DNA from: Acerihabitans arboris
GTDB taxonomy: Bacteria > Pseudomonadota > Gammaproteobacteria > Enterobacterales > Enterobacteriaceae
Length of the DNA: 64,000 bases
Reading direction: 5' to 3'
NCBI RefSeq assembly: GCF_010131535.1
Contig: NZ_WUBS01000009.1
Coordinates: 186,001-250,000 of the forward strand
Positions 1 to 9,193 of this stretch are shown piece by piece. The notes under the pieces were generated by a model that was not told where the DNA came from, made no database searches, and worked only from the letters and a program-made list of their open reading frames with translations. Each line of letters begins with the position of its first letter. Positions within the stretch are counted from its first letter, which is position 1. Made by a program: the position numbers and the translations under genes.

Positions 1-70
1 ACAGTTGCTGAACAGAATAAAAAAGACGTTACCTTTACCCTAACGTAATCAAACAGAAGGAAGGACATCG

Positions 71-1030
71 ATGAAAAAAGTATTAGCGGGTCTTTTGCTG
101 GCCGTTGCCACGGTGGCGGTATCGGCCCATGCCGAAGATAAGATCAAAGTCGGTTTTGCCAACCGAACCCTCAATGGTGCCTTTTTCAACGGCCTGACCG
201 AGTATATGAAAATCCATGCCAAGGAACGCGGTTATGAATTGATTACCACCGATGCGCGCGGCGATTTGAATAAACAGATTTCCGACGTTGAAGATATGAT
301 TTCGCAAGGTATTAATTATCTGGTGCTTAATCCGCAGGATCCCGAAGCCGGCATGCGTATCACGCAAATCGCCAAACGCGCCAACATCCCCACCGTGATT
401 CTCGACAGTGATATTTCACTGGATGCGCCGGTCATTACCCGAGTACAGGCCAATAACGCCAAGAATAATATCGCCATCGGCGAATTCGCGGTGGATCAGT
501 TTGGCAATAAGCCGATGAACTGCGTCATTATCAGCGGCAACCAGGGCAACCTGGTGGGCGAGGCGCGTCGCACCAATTTTATTCGCGGCGTCATGGAAGC
601 CCAATTGCGTAAATATAACCAAACCAACCTGACCATCGTCAGCCAGGGCTGGGGCAACTGGGATCAGCAGGGCGGACTAAAGGCCATGGAGGATATCATT
701 GTCGCCCAGGGCAATAAGATCAACTGCGTCTACAGCGAAATGGACGATATGGCGCTCGGTGCCATTCTGTCGCTAAAAGGCGCCAATAAACTCCAGGACG
801 TGAAAGTGTTTGCCCATGATGGTTACAAGAAAGGGCTGGAAGCCATCGAACGCGGCGACCTGCAGGCGACGGCGGCCAATAACCCCAATACGCTGACCAA
901 TACCGTGCTGGATGTTATCGCCAAATACCAGGCCGGCAACAAAGACTTCCCGGACTATGTTTACACCCCGACCGTCCTCATCACCAAAGATAACGTGAAA
1001 CAAGTCTACGATGCTAAATCGCTTTTCTAA
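71..1030 (+). CDS. Sugar ABC transporter periplasmic substrate-binding protein (ribose-binding type)
   Basis: This 319-residue protein has a clear Sec signal peptide: a Lys-Lys N-terminus, a Leu/Ala/Val core and a probable cut after the AHA at residues 20-22. The mature part reads like the type I periplasmic sugar-binding fold (Peripla_BP_4, RbsB/XylF relatives): KIKVGFANRT near the start, ISDVEDMISQGINYLVLNPQ around residue 75, and a hinge-side segment VKVFAHDGYKKGLEAI around 245. An AGGAAGGA ribosome site lies 8-10 bases before the ATG. It is the first gene of a three-gene importer (binding protein, double ATPase, permease). The ligand cannot be read from sequence. The neighbouring FGGY kinase suggests a pentose, hexose or their ketose or alcohol forms. 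Confidence 0.9.
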   Translation: MKKVLAGLLLAVATVAVSAHAEDKIKVGFANRTLNGAFFNGLTEYMKIHAKERGYELITTDARGDLNKQISDVEDMISQGINYLVLNPQDPEAGMRITQIAKRANIPTVILDSDISLDAPVITRVQANNAKNNIAIGEFAVDQFGNKPMNCVIISGNQGNLVGEARRTNFIRGVMEAQLRKYNQTNLTIVSQGWGNWDQQGGLKAMEDIIVAQGNKINCVYSEMDDMALGAILSLKGANKLQDVKVFAHDGYKKGLEAIERGDLQATAANNPNTLTNTVLDVIAKYQAGNKDFPDYVYTPTVLITKDNVKQVYDAKSLF

Positions 1031-1037
1031 CGTCTTC

Positions 1038-1058
1038 CCCCCCTTGCCGCAAGGGGGG
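1038..1058 (+). promoter_or_regulatory. Intercistronic stem-loop between binding protein and ATPase genes
   Basis: A perfect 9-bp stem (CCCCCCTTG at 1038-1046, CAAGGGGGG at 1050-1058) with a CCG loop sits between the two genes. No T-run follows, so it is not a full intrinsic terminator. Such hairpins after binding-protein genes often protect the upstream message and lower downstream expression, which is the inferred role here. Confidence 0.6.
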
Positions 1059-1076
1059 CTGATATGAGGTATGTTC

Positions 1077-2576
1077 ATGGACCAGTATGCAGTCGTTATC
1101 GAAAAGGTAAAAAAAAGCTTTGGCGGAGTCCATGCGCTAAAGAGTATTGATTTAAAGGTGAGGAAGGGAAGCATCCATGCCATCGTCGGTGAAAACGGCG
1201 CGGGCAAATCGACCTTGATGAAAATACTGTCGGGCATTTATATCAAGGATAGCGGCACTATCCATATCAACGGTAAAGAGGTCCATTTCACCACGCCAAA
1301 ACAGAGCCGTGAAAATAATATCGGTATTATTTACCAAGAGCTGGCGCTGGCGCCGGATCTCACCGTGGCGGAGAATATTTTCCTCGGCGACCTGGGTTTT
1401 GGCGGTCAACTGGTCAACTGGAAAAAAATGAACCAGAAAGCCGGCCGGGTATTATCCAACCTGGGATTCCATATTCCACCCACCGCGCGCCTGGGCACGC
1501 TGAGCGTGGCCTACCAGCAGATGGTGGAAATTGCCAAATCCCTGGCCCGGGACGTCAAGATATTGATCCTGGACGAACCCTCGGCGGTATTGTCGAACCG
1601 GGAAATCGATATTTTATTCAGCCAGCTGAAATTACTAAAAGGCCAGGGCGTTACCATCCTTTATATCTCACATCGCCTGGATGAAATATTTGCCATCGCC
1701 GACGCCATTACGGTCATCAAGGATGGCGAGACGGTGACCGATCTGGACCCCAAGACCTGCACGGAGGACGACATTATCTCCAGCATGGTGGGGCGTAAAT
1801 TTGAAAACCTGTATCCGGCCAAAAATATCCCGCAGGACGAGACGGTGCTTGAAGTGTACGGCATGTCCACCAAATCGCTGTTGAAGGATATCAGCCTGAC
1901 CGCGAAAAAAGGGGAAATCGTCGGCCTGGCGGGATTGGTCGGCTCCGGCCGTACGGAAATATCCCGCTGTCTGTTTGGCCTGGACCGCATGACCGCGGGC
2001 CGGGTGGTTAAAAACGGCAGGGAAATCAGCATTCGCCACCCGGCCGACGCCATGCGCCAGGGCATAGGCCTGGTGCCGGAAAGCAGGAAAGAGCAGGGCG
2101 CGATTTTAACCCGCCCGATTCGGGAGAATATGACCTTATCCAGTCTGAAACGCGTTTGTCATAGGTTTGGCATTATTAATTATCGCAGTGAGCGGACGTT
2201 CAGCGAACAGTCAAGACAACGGCTGGCGATTAAATTGGGGTCCATTGAAGACCCGATTTCCAGCCTGAGCGGGGGCAATCAGCAAAAGGTGGTTATCGCC
2301 AAATGGCTGGCCACGGAGTGCGATCTGCTGATCCTGGATGAGCCCACCCGCGGCGTCGACGTCGGCGCCAAGGTGGAGATTTACAACGTCATTCATGAAC
2401 TGGCCCAAAAAGGCTACGCCATTATCGTTATCTCGTCGGAAATGATCGAGGTTATCTCCCTCTCCCATCGGGTGTATGTGATGAGCGAAGGATCGATAAC
2501 CAAAGAATTGCAGGGCGATCAGATTACCGAGGAAAACATCATGAGATTCGCCATACCTAAACGTGCTTTAGTGTAG
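1077..2576 (+). CDS. Sugar ABC transporter double ATP-binding subunit (RbsA/MglA type)
   Basis: This is a tandem two-domain ATPase of about 499 residues, the size of RbsA, MglA and XylG. The first domain has Walker [13 protein letters not shown] and a Walker B ILILDEPS; its signature region is the degenerate one usual for these proteins. The second has the LSGGNQQK signature and [16 protein letters not shown], both diagnostic of the CUT2 carbohydrate importer class. An ATG at 1071 is also in frame, but the GAGG at 1066-1069 is only one base from it and seven from the ATG at 1077, so 1077 is preferred. It energises the permease encoded 13 bases downstream. Confidence 0.92.
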   Translation: MDQYAVVIEKVKKSFGGVHALKSIDLKVRKGSIHAIVGENGAGKSTLMKILSGIYIKDSGTIHINGKEVHFTTPKQSRENNIGIIYQELALAPDLTVAENIFLGDLGFGGQLVNWKKMNQKAGRVLSNLGFHIPPTARLGTLSVAYQQMVEIAKSLARDVKILILDEPSAVLSNREIDILFSQLKLLKGQGVTILYISHRLDEIFAIADAITVIKDGETVTDLDPKTCTEDDIISSMVGRKFENLYPAKNIPQDETVLEVYGMSTKSLLKDISLTAKKGEIVGLAGLVGSGRTEISRCLFGLDRMTAGRVVKNGREISIRHPADAMRQGIGLVPESRKEQGAILTRPIRENMTLSSLKRVCHRFGIINYRSERTFSEQSRQRLAIKLGSIEDPISSLSGGNQQKVVIAKWLATECDLLILDEPTRGVDVGAKVEIYNVIHELAQKGYAIIVISSEMIEVISLSHRVYVMSEGSITKELQGDQITEENIMRFAIPKRALV

Positions 2577-2589
2577 ATGAGGAAAAATT

Positions 2590-3570
2590 ATGGAAACGGT
2601 AAACAATCCCACTAAAACGACGGGCTTTGCCATGCGGGCCAAAGTACTGAAATTTTTCTCCAATAACTCAACGTTACTGGTATTTTTCGTGATGTTGATT
2701 GTGGCCAATTTTTTATCCGATCGCTTTTACAGCCCGGAAAATATTACCAATGTGCTCAGGCAAAGCGTGCCGCTGGGTCTTGCGGCGATAGGGATGCTGT
2801 TTGTTATCCTGACCGGCGGCATTGATTTATCCGTGGGGTCGATTATGGCCCTGGTTTCGGTGGCGGTGGCGCTGCTGATCCCGGAAATCGGCGTGATGCC
2901 GGCTATCGTGGCGGGCGCGGGCATCGCCACGCTGGTGGGGGCCGCCGCCGGGTGCCTGGTGACCTTTTTTAATATTGCCCCGTTTATCGCCACGCTGGCC
3001 ATGATGACCATTGCGCGCGGCCTGGCGCTGATTGCCGCCAAGGGGCAGCCGATATTTATCGACGATGTGTCCTATGTGAATTTCGGCACCGGCTATTTAT
3101 TGGGACTGCCGCTGCCGGTATATGTCTTTATCGCTTTTGCCATCATTGCGCATTTTGTCTATCAGTATACGGTGTTCGGCCGGCTGGTGATTTCCATTGG
3201 TTCCAACGAGACGGCCACCCGTTTTGCCGGTGTGCGGGTCGACTGGTACAAATTTGCCGTCTATGCCTTAAGCGGCCTGGCCTGCGGCCTGGCGGGCGTG
3301 CTGGCCTCCACCCGTACCGGCGTGGGTTCGCCGGTGATGTCCATCGGCTTCGAGCTGGATGTGATCGCGGCGGTGGTGGTGGGCGGCGCCAGCCTGGCGG
3401 GCGGACGCGGCACGGTGGTCAATACCATTATCGGCGTGCTGATCCTCAGCATCATCTCCAACCTGATGAACCTGATGAATATCTCCGGCTATAACCAGCA
3501 GGTGGTCAAAGGCGCGATCATTATCATCGCCGTGATGCTGGAAAGCTTTAAATCGCGGGCGCGGGCATAA
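2590..3570 (+). CDS. Sugar ABC transporter permease (RbsC type)
   Basis: This 326-residue inner-membrane protein has about eight to ten hydrophobic segments. It carries the CUT2 permease hallmarks: GGIDLSVGSIMAL near residue 76 and a late VVGGASLAGGRGTVVNTIIG segment around 255-275, as in RbsC, XylH and LsrC/D. It follows the ATPase gene by 13 bases with an AGGAAAAATT ribosome site, so the three genes read as one operon. It presumably forms a homodimer that moves the sugar delivered by the binding protein at 71-1030. Confidence 0.92.
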   Translation: METVNNPTKTTGFAMRAKVLKFFSNNSTLLVFFVMLIVANFLSDRFYSPENITNVLRQSVPLGLAAIGMLFVILTGGIDLSVGSIMALVSVAVALLIPEIGVMPAIVAGAGIATLVGAAAGCLVTFFNIAPFIATLAMMTIARGLALIAAKGQPIFIDDVSYVNFGTGYLLGLPLPVYVFIAFAIIAHFVYQYTVFGRLVISIGSNETATRFAGVRVDWYKFAVYALSGLACGLAGVLASTRTGVGSPVMSIGFELDVIAAVVVGGASLAGGRGTVVNTIIGVLILSIISNLMNLMNISGYNQQVVKGAIIIIAVMLESFKSRARA

Positions 3571-3688
3571 CACCACGTCAAGGCGGCGGGACAAACGGCT
3601 AAACCGCGGCCAGGTGGTGCGGGCGGGCAAATCAGCGCTTGATACGGGCGTACGCGACGCACCTGCGCGCGTCCGCGTTCGCCTGAAG

Positions 3689-5203
3689 TCAGCGCGTCCG
3701 CGCAGCGTCGGTCAATGGACGGCACCGGCGGTAAAGTTCGCGAAAACGCGGATATTGTTGATGGTAAAAATCCCGTGTCGCCGCATCGGGCCGGATAACC
3801 TCGCCGAAACGCACAAACCGGCTGGCGCCGTTCCAGTCGTCGCTTAAACCCACGCCGATGGCGGCGGTCCAGGCGGCGCCCAGGCAAGAACCGGGATGTC
3901 CCTCCAGGCGCTGCAGCGGCTCGCCGAGCACGTCGGCGACAATCTGCATCCACAGCCGGCTGCCGGAGCCGCCGTCGGAGACGATATAACGGCGGGTGGG
4001 ATATCCGATATCGTGCAGCGTGTCGATATGGTGCCTGATGGCAAAGGCGTAGGCTTCCAATAATGCGCGCCAGATATGGCCCGCGTCGTGGGACAGCGTC
4101 AGGCCGAACAACACGCCGCGCGCCGCCGGATCGTGCAGCGGCGTTTTTTCGCCCAGGAAATAGGGCAGGCATATCACGCCCCCGGCCCCAGGCGGTTTCC
4201 GCTGCGCCAGGCTATCGAGATATTGATGCAGTGAAAGGCCGGCCTGCGCCGCCGCCGCCCGGTGCTGGCCGGCAAAATTTTCCACAAACCAGTTAAGTCC
4301 CGAGCCGCCGGTGGACATACAGCCGTTCGGCATATACATACCCGGCACCAGATGGTAATCAAGAAAAAGGCGCGCATCCGGGTTGACCGTGGCGGTGGCG
4401 GTTAGTATATCCACCGACCCGCCGAATTTCAGCAACACGTCGCCCTCCCGGGTGACCCCGGCGCCCAGCGCGGAGGCAATAAAATCCGCCGCGCCGCCGA
4501 TAACCGGCGTGCCCGCCGCCAGGCCGGTCAGACGCGCCGCCGCCGGCGATACCCCGCCCAGGATGCCATGGGAGCGTACCAGGCGCGGCACCGAAAATCT
4601 TGGCAGATGCGCCAGGGCAATCTGTTCGTCATCAAGCCGATGGGTGGCAATATTGACAAAACCCGCCTCCAGCGCCCAGTTCTGCTCGATGGCCTTTTCG
4701 CCGGTCAGGCGCCAGTTGATGAAGTCATAGGAGCCGAATACCGTGGCGATCCGTTGATAGATAGCGGGTTCATGGCGTTCGATCCAGCGGATCTTGGCGG
4801 CGACCAATTGCTGGTTGATGCCGTTGCCGCTGCGCCGGATAAACGCCTGCTCGTCCTGTTCGGCGCGCAGTTCGGCCACTTCCCGGCCGCAGCGGCCGTC
4901 GCTTTGCTGGATGCTGGGGCGCAGCAGCCGATCTTCTTCATCCAGCAGCACCACGGCCGGTAGCATGCCGGTGATGCCGATGCCGGCGATATCGGTGTTG
5001 GTTACGCCGCTCGCCGCCAGCAGCTCGCGGCAAATTTCGCCGACGTTATGCCACCATTGTTCGGGATCTTCCTCGGTCCATCCGGGCTGCGGCGAGGAGA
5101 GCCGCACCGGACGGGAAACCAGGCCCACTACCTGATCCGGGGGCCGGATCAGCATGCCGATGGTGGATGTGGTGCCAATATCAATACCCAGCAAGCAGTT
5201 CAT
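3689..5203 (-). CDS. FGGY-family carbohydrate kinase (xylulokinase-like)
   Basis: This 504-residue protein has the two actin/hexokinase-fold halves of FGGY kinases. The N-terminal phosphate loop is LLGIDIGTTSTIGMLI. A central stretch has [24 protein letters not shown], and the C-terminal ATP site is YIVSDGGSGSRLWMQIVADV, close to xylulokinase and erythritol-kinase-like members. It should phosphorylate a sugar or polyol brought in by the adjacent ribose-type importer. The substrate is not determined. It ends 118 bases from the convergent importer permease and is read with the BtpA/SgcQ-like gene, which lies 38 bases upstream. Confidence 0.88.
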   Translation of the reverse strand: MNCLLGIDIGTTSTIGMLIRPPDQVVGLVSRPVRLSSPQPGWTEEDPEQWWHNVGEICRELLAASGVTNTDIAGIGITGMLPAVVLLDEEDRLLRPSIQQSDGRCGREVAELRAEQDEQAFIRRSGNGINQQLVAAKIRWIERHEPAIYQRIATVFGSYDFINWRLTGEKAIEQNWALEAGFVNIATHRLDDEQIALAHLPRFSVPRLVRSHGILGGVSPAAARLTGLAAGTPVIGGAADFIASALGAGVTREGDVLLKFGGSVDILTATATVNPDARLFLDYHLVPGMYMPNGCMSTGGSGLNWFVENFAGQHRAAAAQAGLSLHQYLDSLAQRKPPGAGGVICLPYFLGEKTPLHDPAARGVLFGLTLSHDAGHIWRALLEAYAFAIRHHIDTLHDIGYPTRRYIVSDGGSGSRLWMQIVADVLGEPLQRLEGHPGSCLGAAWTAAIGVGLSDDWNGASRFVRFGEVIRPDAATRDFYHQQYPRFRELYRRCRPLTDAARTR

Positions 5204-5241
5204 GCGCCCTCCTGTCGGACCGCCGTCGCGATGTCAGTTGA

Positions 5242-6042
5242 TTAACGCAGGCTTTCCACCACATCCATAAAACGCTTGACCCGATCGCCGTCCACCGCGT
5301 TCCAGGTATAGCCGTCCACCTTGAAATGCGTGCCGATAACCACGCCGCTGGCCATGCTTAACACGTCGCGCACGTTATCGATGGTGGTGCCGGTATTGGC
5401 GAATACGGGCACGTCGGCAACCGCTTCGCAGACTTTACGCAGATGGGATTTATCCGCCGCCTCGCCGGTTATCTGGCCGGAGACCAGGATGGCGTCGGCC
5501 AGGGAGGAAAACACCGCGCTGCGCGCGCGCAGCTCAATCGGGCGGCTGTCCAGGGAATGGGCGAATTCGGCGTTGATATTAAACAGCAGCTTCATATCGT
5601 CCCGGCCCAGGTTATGGCGTAGCCGGGACGCGGTGGCGCAGTCGGGCTGCCAAATACCCATGTCGGAGGCGAACACGCCGGTAAAAATTTCCCGGACGAA
5701 GCTGGCGCCGGTGACGGCGCCGATAGCGACGCTGGCTTGCGGATCCCACAGGTAATTCACGCCGAAGGGCACCTTCAGCGCGGGCTTGAGGGCCTGCACC
5801 ACCGCAGACATGGCGGCGACGCCTTCCAATGCCGCGTTAAACACATAAGGCCGGTCGTTTTCATTGCCGAACATAATGGCGTCCACGCCACCCGCCTGTA
5901 GTTTCTCCACATCGGCCAGCACGTCGGCGATCAGCTTATCAATGCCGCCGTCCGCATCGTAGAGCGGGGACCCCGGCAGCGCGCCAATATGCGCCATGGC
6001 AATAACCGCTTTGGCCTTATTACCAAAAAAATCAAAAATCAT
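5242..6042 (-). CDS. BtpA/SgcQ family TIM-barrel protein
   Basis: This 266-residue protein matches the BtpA/F420-0-abortive-like family, whose enterobacterial member is SgcQ of a sugar-catabolic operon. Visible family features are the opening KAVIAMAHIGALPGSPLYD, a GVDAIMFGNENDRPY segment near residue 55 and the late VFANTGTTIDNVRDVL. The fold is a predicted beta/alpha barrel. The biochemical activity of SgcQ-like proteins is not firmly known. Here it sits between a kinase gene and a DeoR repressor gene on the same strand, which supports a catabolic role with the kinase (inference). Confidence 0.8.
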   Translation of the reverse strand: MIFDFFGNKAKAVIAMAHIGALPGSPLYDADGGIDKLIADVLADVEKLQAGGVDAIMFGNENDRPYVFNAALEGVAAMSAVVQALKPALKVPFGVNYLWDPQASVAIGAVTGASFVREIFTGVFASDMGIWQPDCATASRLRHNLGRDDMKLLFNINAEFAHSLDSRPIELRARSAVFSSLADAILVSGQITGEAADKSHLRKVCEAVADVPVFANTGTTIDNVRDVLSMASGVVIGTHFKVDGYTWNAVDGDRVKRFMDVVESLR

Positions 6043-6091
6043 AGGACACTCCAGACGAAGTTATCGGCAACCGGTATTCCCGGTCCACGTA

Positions 6092-6955
6092 TCAGCAGCC
6101 TGCGGATAAAGGCGGAGCGATGACCACCTTAATCCTGGCCGCCTCGAGCGCCAGGGCAATTGCCGGTGGCGGCGAGCTCTCGGTAATCAGCATGTCCACC
6201 CCCTCCAGCGGGGCGATATTCACCAGCGACATACGTTGGAATTTAGATGAATCGCACAGCACCACGGTATAACCCGATCGATTCAGGTAAAGCCGTTTCA
6301 GGTCCACATCCTCAAAGGAGTAGTCGTAAATGCCGCCGGCGGTAATGCCGGAAACCCCGATAAAGGCGACATCAAACCATAGCTGTTCAAACTGGGCGAT
6401 GGCGGCAGGGCCGCCCATGGCCATCTCATCGCCGCGCATATGCCCGCCCGCGAGATAAATGTCCGGCGCCCCGCTGCTCATGCGATGGGCAATGCGCACG
6501 CTGTTGGTGAAAATTTTCATCCGCTGGCGCTCCAGCAGTTTTTCCGCCACCAAATAGGTGGTGGTGCCGACATCCAGCGCCACGGTCCGGTAACCGCAGG
6601 CGATGTCCGCCGCCACCGCCGCAATGCGGGCTTTTGCCTCGCAATGTTTTATCAGGCGGGCGTCGAAACTGGGTTCTTCGCGATCCATCGCCACCGGCGC
6701 ATCGTTATCAGGCAGCACCGCCCCTCCGTGGATCCGCACCAGTTTTCCTTCCGACTCCAGCTCAAGGAGATCGCGCCTAATGGTCATATCGGAAACGTCC
6801 AGTTCGGCGGCGATGGCGGTAACCGAAACGGATCCCTGCTGCACCAGGGCCTCGATGATATGTAAATGACGGTCTTGCGCCAGAAGCCTGGGGCGTTCCG
6901 GTTTAGCGTCATAGGCCGCAAGCTGTTCTTTATTCGTGTTCATGCTGACATCCAT
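6092..6955 (-). CDS. DeoR/GlpR-family transcriptional repressor
   Basis: This is a 287-residue regulator. An N-terminal DeoR helix-turn-helix spans roughly residues 30-80, with the signature VSDMTIRRDLLELESEGKL and then VRIHGGAV. A sugar-phosphate-isomerase-like sensor domain follows (ALDVGTTTYLVAEKL, IFTNSVRIAH, AFIGVSGI). DeoR family members usually bind a phosphorylated sugar and repress the catabolic genes around them. A second in-frame ATG four codons later could be the start. It is divergent from the SDR gene across a 144-base AT-rich spacer holding ATCAAAC-type repeats. Confidence 0.9.
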   Translation of the reverse strand: MDVSMNTNKEQLAAYDAKPERPRLLAQDRHLHIIEALVQQGSVSVTAIAAELDVSDMTIRRDLLELESEGKLVRIHGGAVLPDNDAPVAMDREEPSFDARLIKHCEAKARIAAVAADIACGYRTVALDVGTTTYLVAEKLLERQRMKIFTNSVRIAHRMSSGAPDIYLAGGHMRGDEMAMGGPAAIAQFEQLWFDVAFIGVSGITAGGIYDYSFEDVDLKRLYLNRSGYTVVLCDSSKFQRMSLVNIAPLEGVDMLITESSPPPAIALALEAARIKVVIAPPLSAGC

Positions 6956-6983
6956 TGCATCTTAATGTTCGTGTTTGCCTCTA

Positions 6984-7047
6984 ATCAAACAATATTTTCA
7001 CATAATACGGAGAATTATTTTTTTATCAAACATATTTATGTTTTGAT
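6984..7047. promoter_or_regulatory. Candidate DeoR-type operator cluster
   Basis: The spacer between the repressor and SDR genes holds ATCAAAC at 6984-6990, ATCAAACATA at 7025-7034 and the inverted copy TATGTTTTGAT at 7037-7047. The last two form a near-perfect dyad. Spacing and position fit autoregulation by the DeoR-type product; the assignment is an inference. Confidence 0.5.
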
Positions 7048-7099
7048 TTGTTAGATATTTTGTTGTAGATAATAGTAGATAATTTAGAGGAGCAGCAAC

Positions 7100-7900
7100 A
7101 TGAGCCATGATATCGCCAGTCCCTATCAGTATCACGATCTGGCCGGCAAGGCCGCTATAGTCACGGGCGGCGCCACCGGCATCGGCCGGGCCATCGCCCG
7201 CGCGCTTACCGCGCAGCGGGTGCGCGTCGCCATTGGTGATATCGATGAGGTAAAGGCGAAACGCACCGCGGAGGAATTGGGCGGCGAGACGTTTGGTTTT
7301 CATCTTGACGTATGCTCCCGCGCGTCGGTGACCGCCGGGTTCGCCCGCGTAAACGAGGTTTTTGGCAGTTTTCAGATTTTAGCGGCCAACGCCGGGGTTT
7401 CTACTATGCAGCATGCGTTAAAACTCACCGATGAAGAGTGGGATTTTAATTTTGACGTCAATGCGCGCGGGGTATTCCTGACCAATCAGATCGCCGCCCG
7501 CCAGTTTGTCGGCCAGGGCCGGGGGGTGATAGTCAATACCGCTTCCCTGGCGGCGAAAGTCGGCGCGCCGCTGCTGGCGCACTACTCCGCCAGCAAATTT
7601 GCGGTGCTGGGCTGGACCCAGGCGCTGGCCCGTGAACTGGCGGCACATGGCATTCGGGTTAACGCCGTGTGTCCCGGATTTGTCAAGACCGGGATGCAGT
7701 CGCGGGAGGTGGAATGGGAAGCGGAGCTGCGATCCGTCGAGCCGGAACGGGTCATCGGGGACTATATCGCGCAGACGCCGTTGGGGCGTCTGGAAACCCC
7801 CGGTGATGTCGCCGACGTGGTGGCGTTTTTGTGCTCGGACGCCGCACGCTTCATGACCGGCCAGGGAATCAATGTGACCGGTGGCGTTTATACCGGCTGA
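7100..7900 (+). CDS. SDR-family NAD(P)-dependent oxidoreductase (sugar/polyol dehydrogenase-like)
   Basis: This classical short-chain dehydrogenase has 266 residues. The cofactor loop is TGGATGIGRAIA near residue 22, followed by NAG in LAANAGVST near 98. The catalytic set is the Ser of NTASLAAKVG around 152 and the YSASK motif near 164. The Asp at the end of the second beta strand (GDID) hints at NAD preference. GAGGAG at 7087-7092 sets the start. It lies divergent to the DeoR repressor and upstream of a second importer, so oxidation of a sugar or polyol is likely. The substrate is unknown. Confidence 0.87.
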   Translation: MSHDIASPYQYHDLAGKAAIVTGGATGIGRAIARALTAQRVRVAIGDIDEVKAKRTAEELGGETFGFHLDVCSRASVTAGFARVNEVFGSFQILAANAGVSTMQHALKLTDEEWDFNFDVNARGVFLTNQIAARQFVGQGRGVIVNTASLAAKVGAPLLAHYSASKFAVLGWTQALARELAAHGIRVNAVCPGFVKTGMQSREVEWEAELRSVEPERVIGDYIAQTPLGRLETPGDVADVVAFLCSDAARFMTGQGINVTGGVYTG

Positions 7901-8049
7901 TAAATACAACAAAAAGAAACATTATAATAAAATGCGAACAACACACCTTCGGGACCCGGGAGGCAGCCGGCCAGCGTCAGTCACCGGCAAAAGCAACCGT
8001 TTGCCCTGATGTGGCCGGTTTTGCGTTAGCGTCGGAGAGGAGAAATACC

Positions 8050-9174
8050 ATGGCTTCTATCGAACTGCGGCAGGTTTCCAAGATCTATCAAAACAACCAA
8101 TACAGCGTACGTGACGTCGACCTGAAGATCCGCGATGGTGAGTTTGTGATCTTTCTCGGTCCCTCCGGCTGCGGTAAATCCACGACCCTGCGCATGATTG
8201 CCGGCCTGGAAAGCATTACCTCCGGGGAACTGCGCATCAACGGCCAAAATGTAAACCACGTGGCGCCCCGCGATCGCAACATTGCGGTGGTATTTCAAAG
8301 CTATGCGCTTTACCCCCATATGACGGTGGCGGAAAACATGGGTTTCGGCCTGAAAATGCGCGGTACCGCAACCGGCGTTATCCGGCAAAAGGTCGCCGAA
8401 ACCGCCGCCATGCTGGGACTGGACCAGCTCCTGCACCGCAAGCCGGGCGCCCTGTCCGGCGGCCAGCGGCAGCGGGTGGCGCTTGGGCGCGCCATCGTCC
8501 GTGAACCGCAGGCGTTTTTGCTGGATGAGCCCTTATCCAACCTGGATGCGCAACTGCGCGCCGAAATGCGCACCGAACTGATAAAACTGCACCGCAGGCT
8601 GGGCAAAACGATGGTGTATGTGACCCATGACCAGATCGAGGCGATGACCATGGGCGATCGCATCTGCATCATGCGCGACGGATACCTGGTGCAAAGCGGC
8701 ACGCCGCTGGAGGTCTACGCCAATCCGGCCAATACCTTCGTGGCGCGCTTTCTATCCTCGCCGCCCATCAACCTGATCCCCTGCGTGGCGCGCGTGTGGG
8801 CCAACGGGGTCTCGCTTGAGCTGAACGACACCTGCCGCCTGCGGGTAGCGGATTACGCGCAGGTGGATTACCGGCGCTATGACGGGCAGCCGGTGACCCT
8901 GGGCATCCGGCCGGAAGATTTCCATGCGCGGCAGCTTAACGCCAACTGGCAGCCGGTCATGTTCAAGGTGACGGCCGTGGAAGCCCTGGGGGCGGAGAAC
9001 ATCGTCATCGGCACCATTGCCGATATCCGGTTCGTGGTGCGACTGGACCGGCATACCCTGCCGTCGACAGGGAGTACCATTACCCTCTATATGGACCCCG
9101 ACCCGCTGCATCTGTTTGATAGCCTGACCGGGGATGTCCTGCCGCGCCGGGCCTCGCCTCCACTCGCCAGCTAG
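8050..9174 (+). CDS. Carbohydrate ABC transporter ATP-binding subunit (UgpC/MsmK/MalK type)
   Basis: This 374-residue ATPase has Walker A GPSGCGKSTTLRMIAG, the Q-loop VVFQSYALYPHMTV, the signature LSGGQRQRVALGRAIVR, Walker B FLLDEPLSNLDAQLR and the H-loop VTHDQIEAMTM. A C-terminal TOBE/regulatory domain (VTLGIRPEDF near residue 285) is typical of the CUT1 class. The reading frame is open further upstream into the SDR gene, but the ATG at 8050, preceded by GGAGAGGAG, is the credible start. It is the first of four genes for a maltose/glycerol-phosphate-type importer. Confidence 0.92.
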   Translation: MASIELRQVSKIYQNNQYSVRDVDLKIRDGEFVIFLGPSGCGKSTTLRMIAGLESITSGELRINGQNVNHVAPRDRNIAVVFQSYALYPHMTVAENMGFGLKMRGTATGVIRQKVAETAAMLGLDQLLHRKPGALSGGQRQRVALGRAIVREPQAFLLDEPLSNLDAQLRAEMRTELIKLHRRLGKTMVYVTHDQIEAMTMGDRICIMRDGYLVQSGTPLEVYANPANTFVARFLSSPPINLIPCVARVWANGVSLELNDTCRLRVADYAQVDYRRYDGQPVTLGIRPEDFHARQLNANWQPVMFKVTAVEALGAENIVIGTIADIRFVVRLDRHTLPSTGSTITLYMDPDPLHLFDSLTGDVLPRRASPPLAS

Positions 9175-9193
9175 GCCACACCGAGGGCATGGT

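Noticed and set aside
3489-4172. 227-codon minus-strand frame over the importer permease and kinase
   Set aside because: It is Arg/Pro-rich and overlaps two well-supported genes in other frames.
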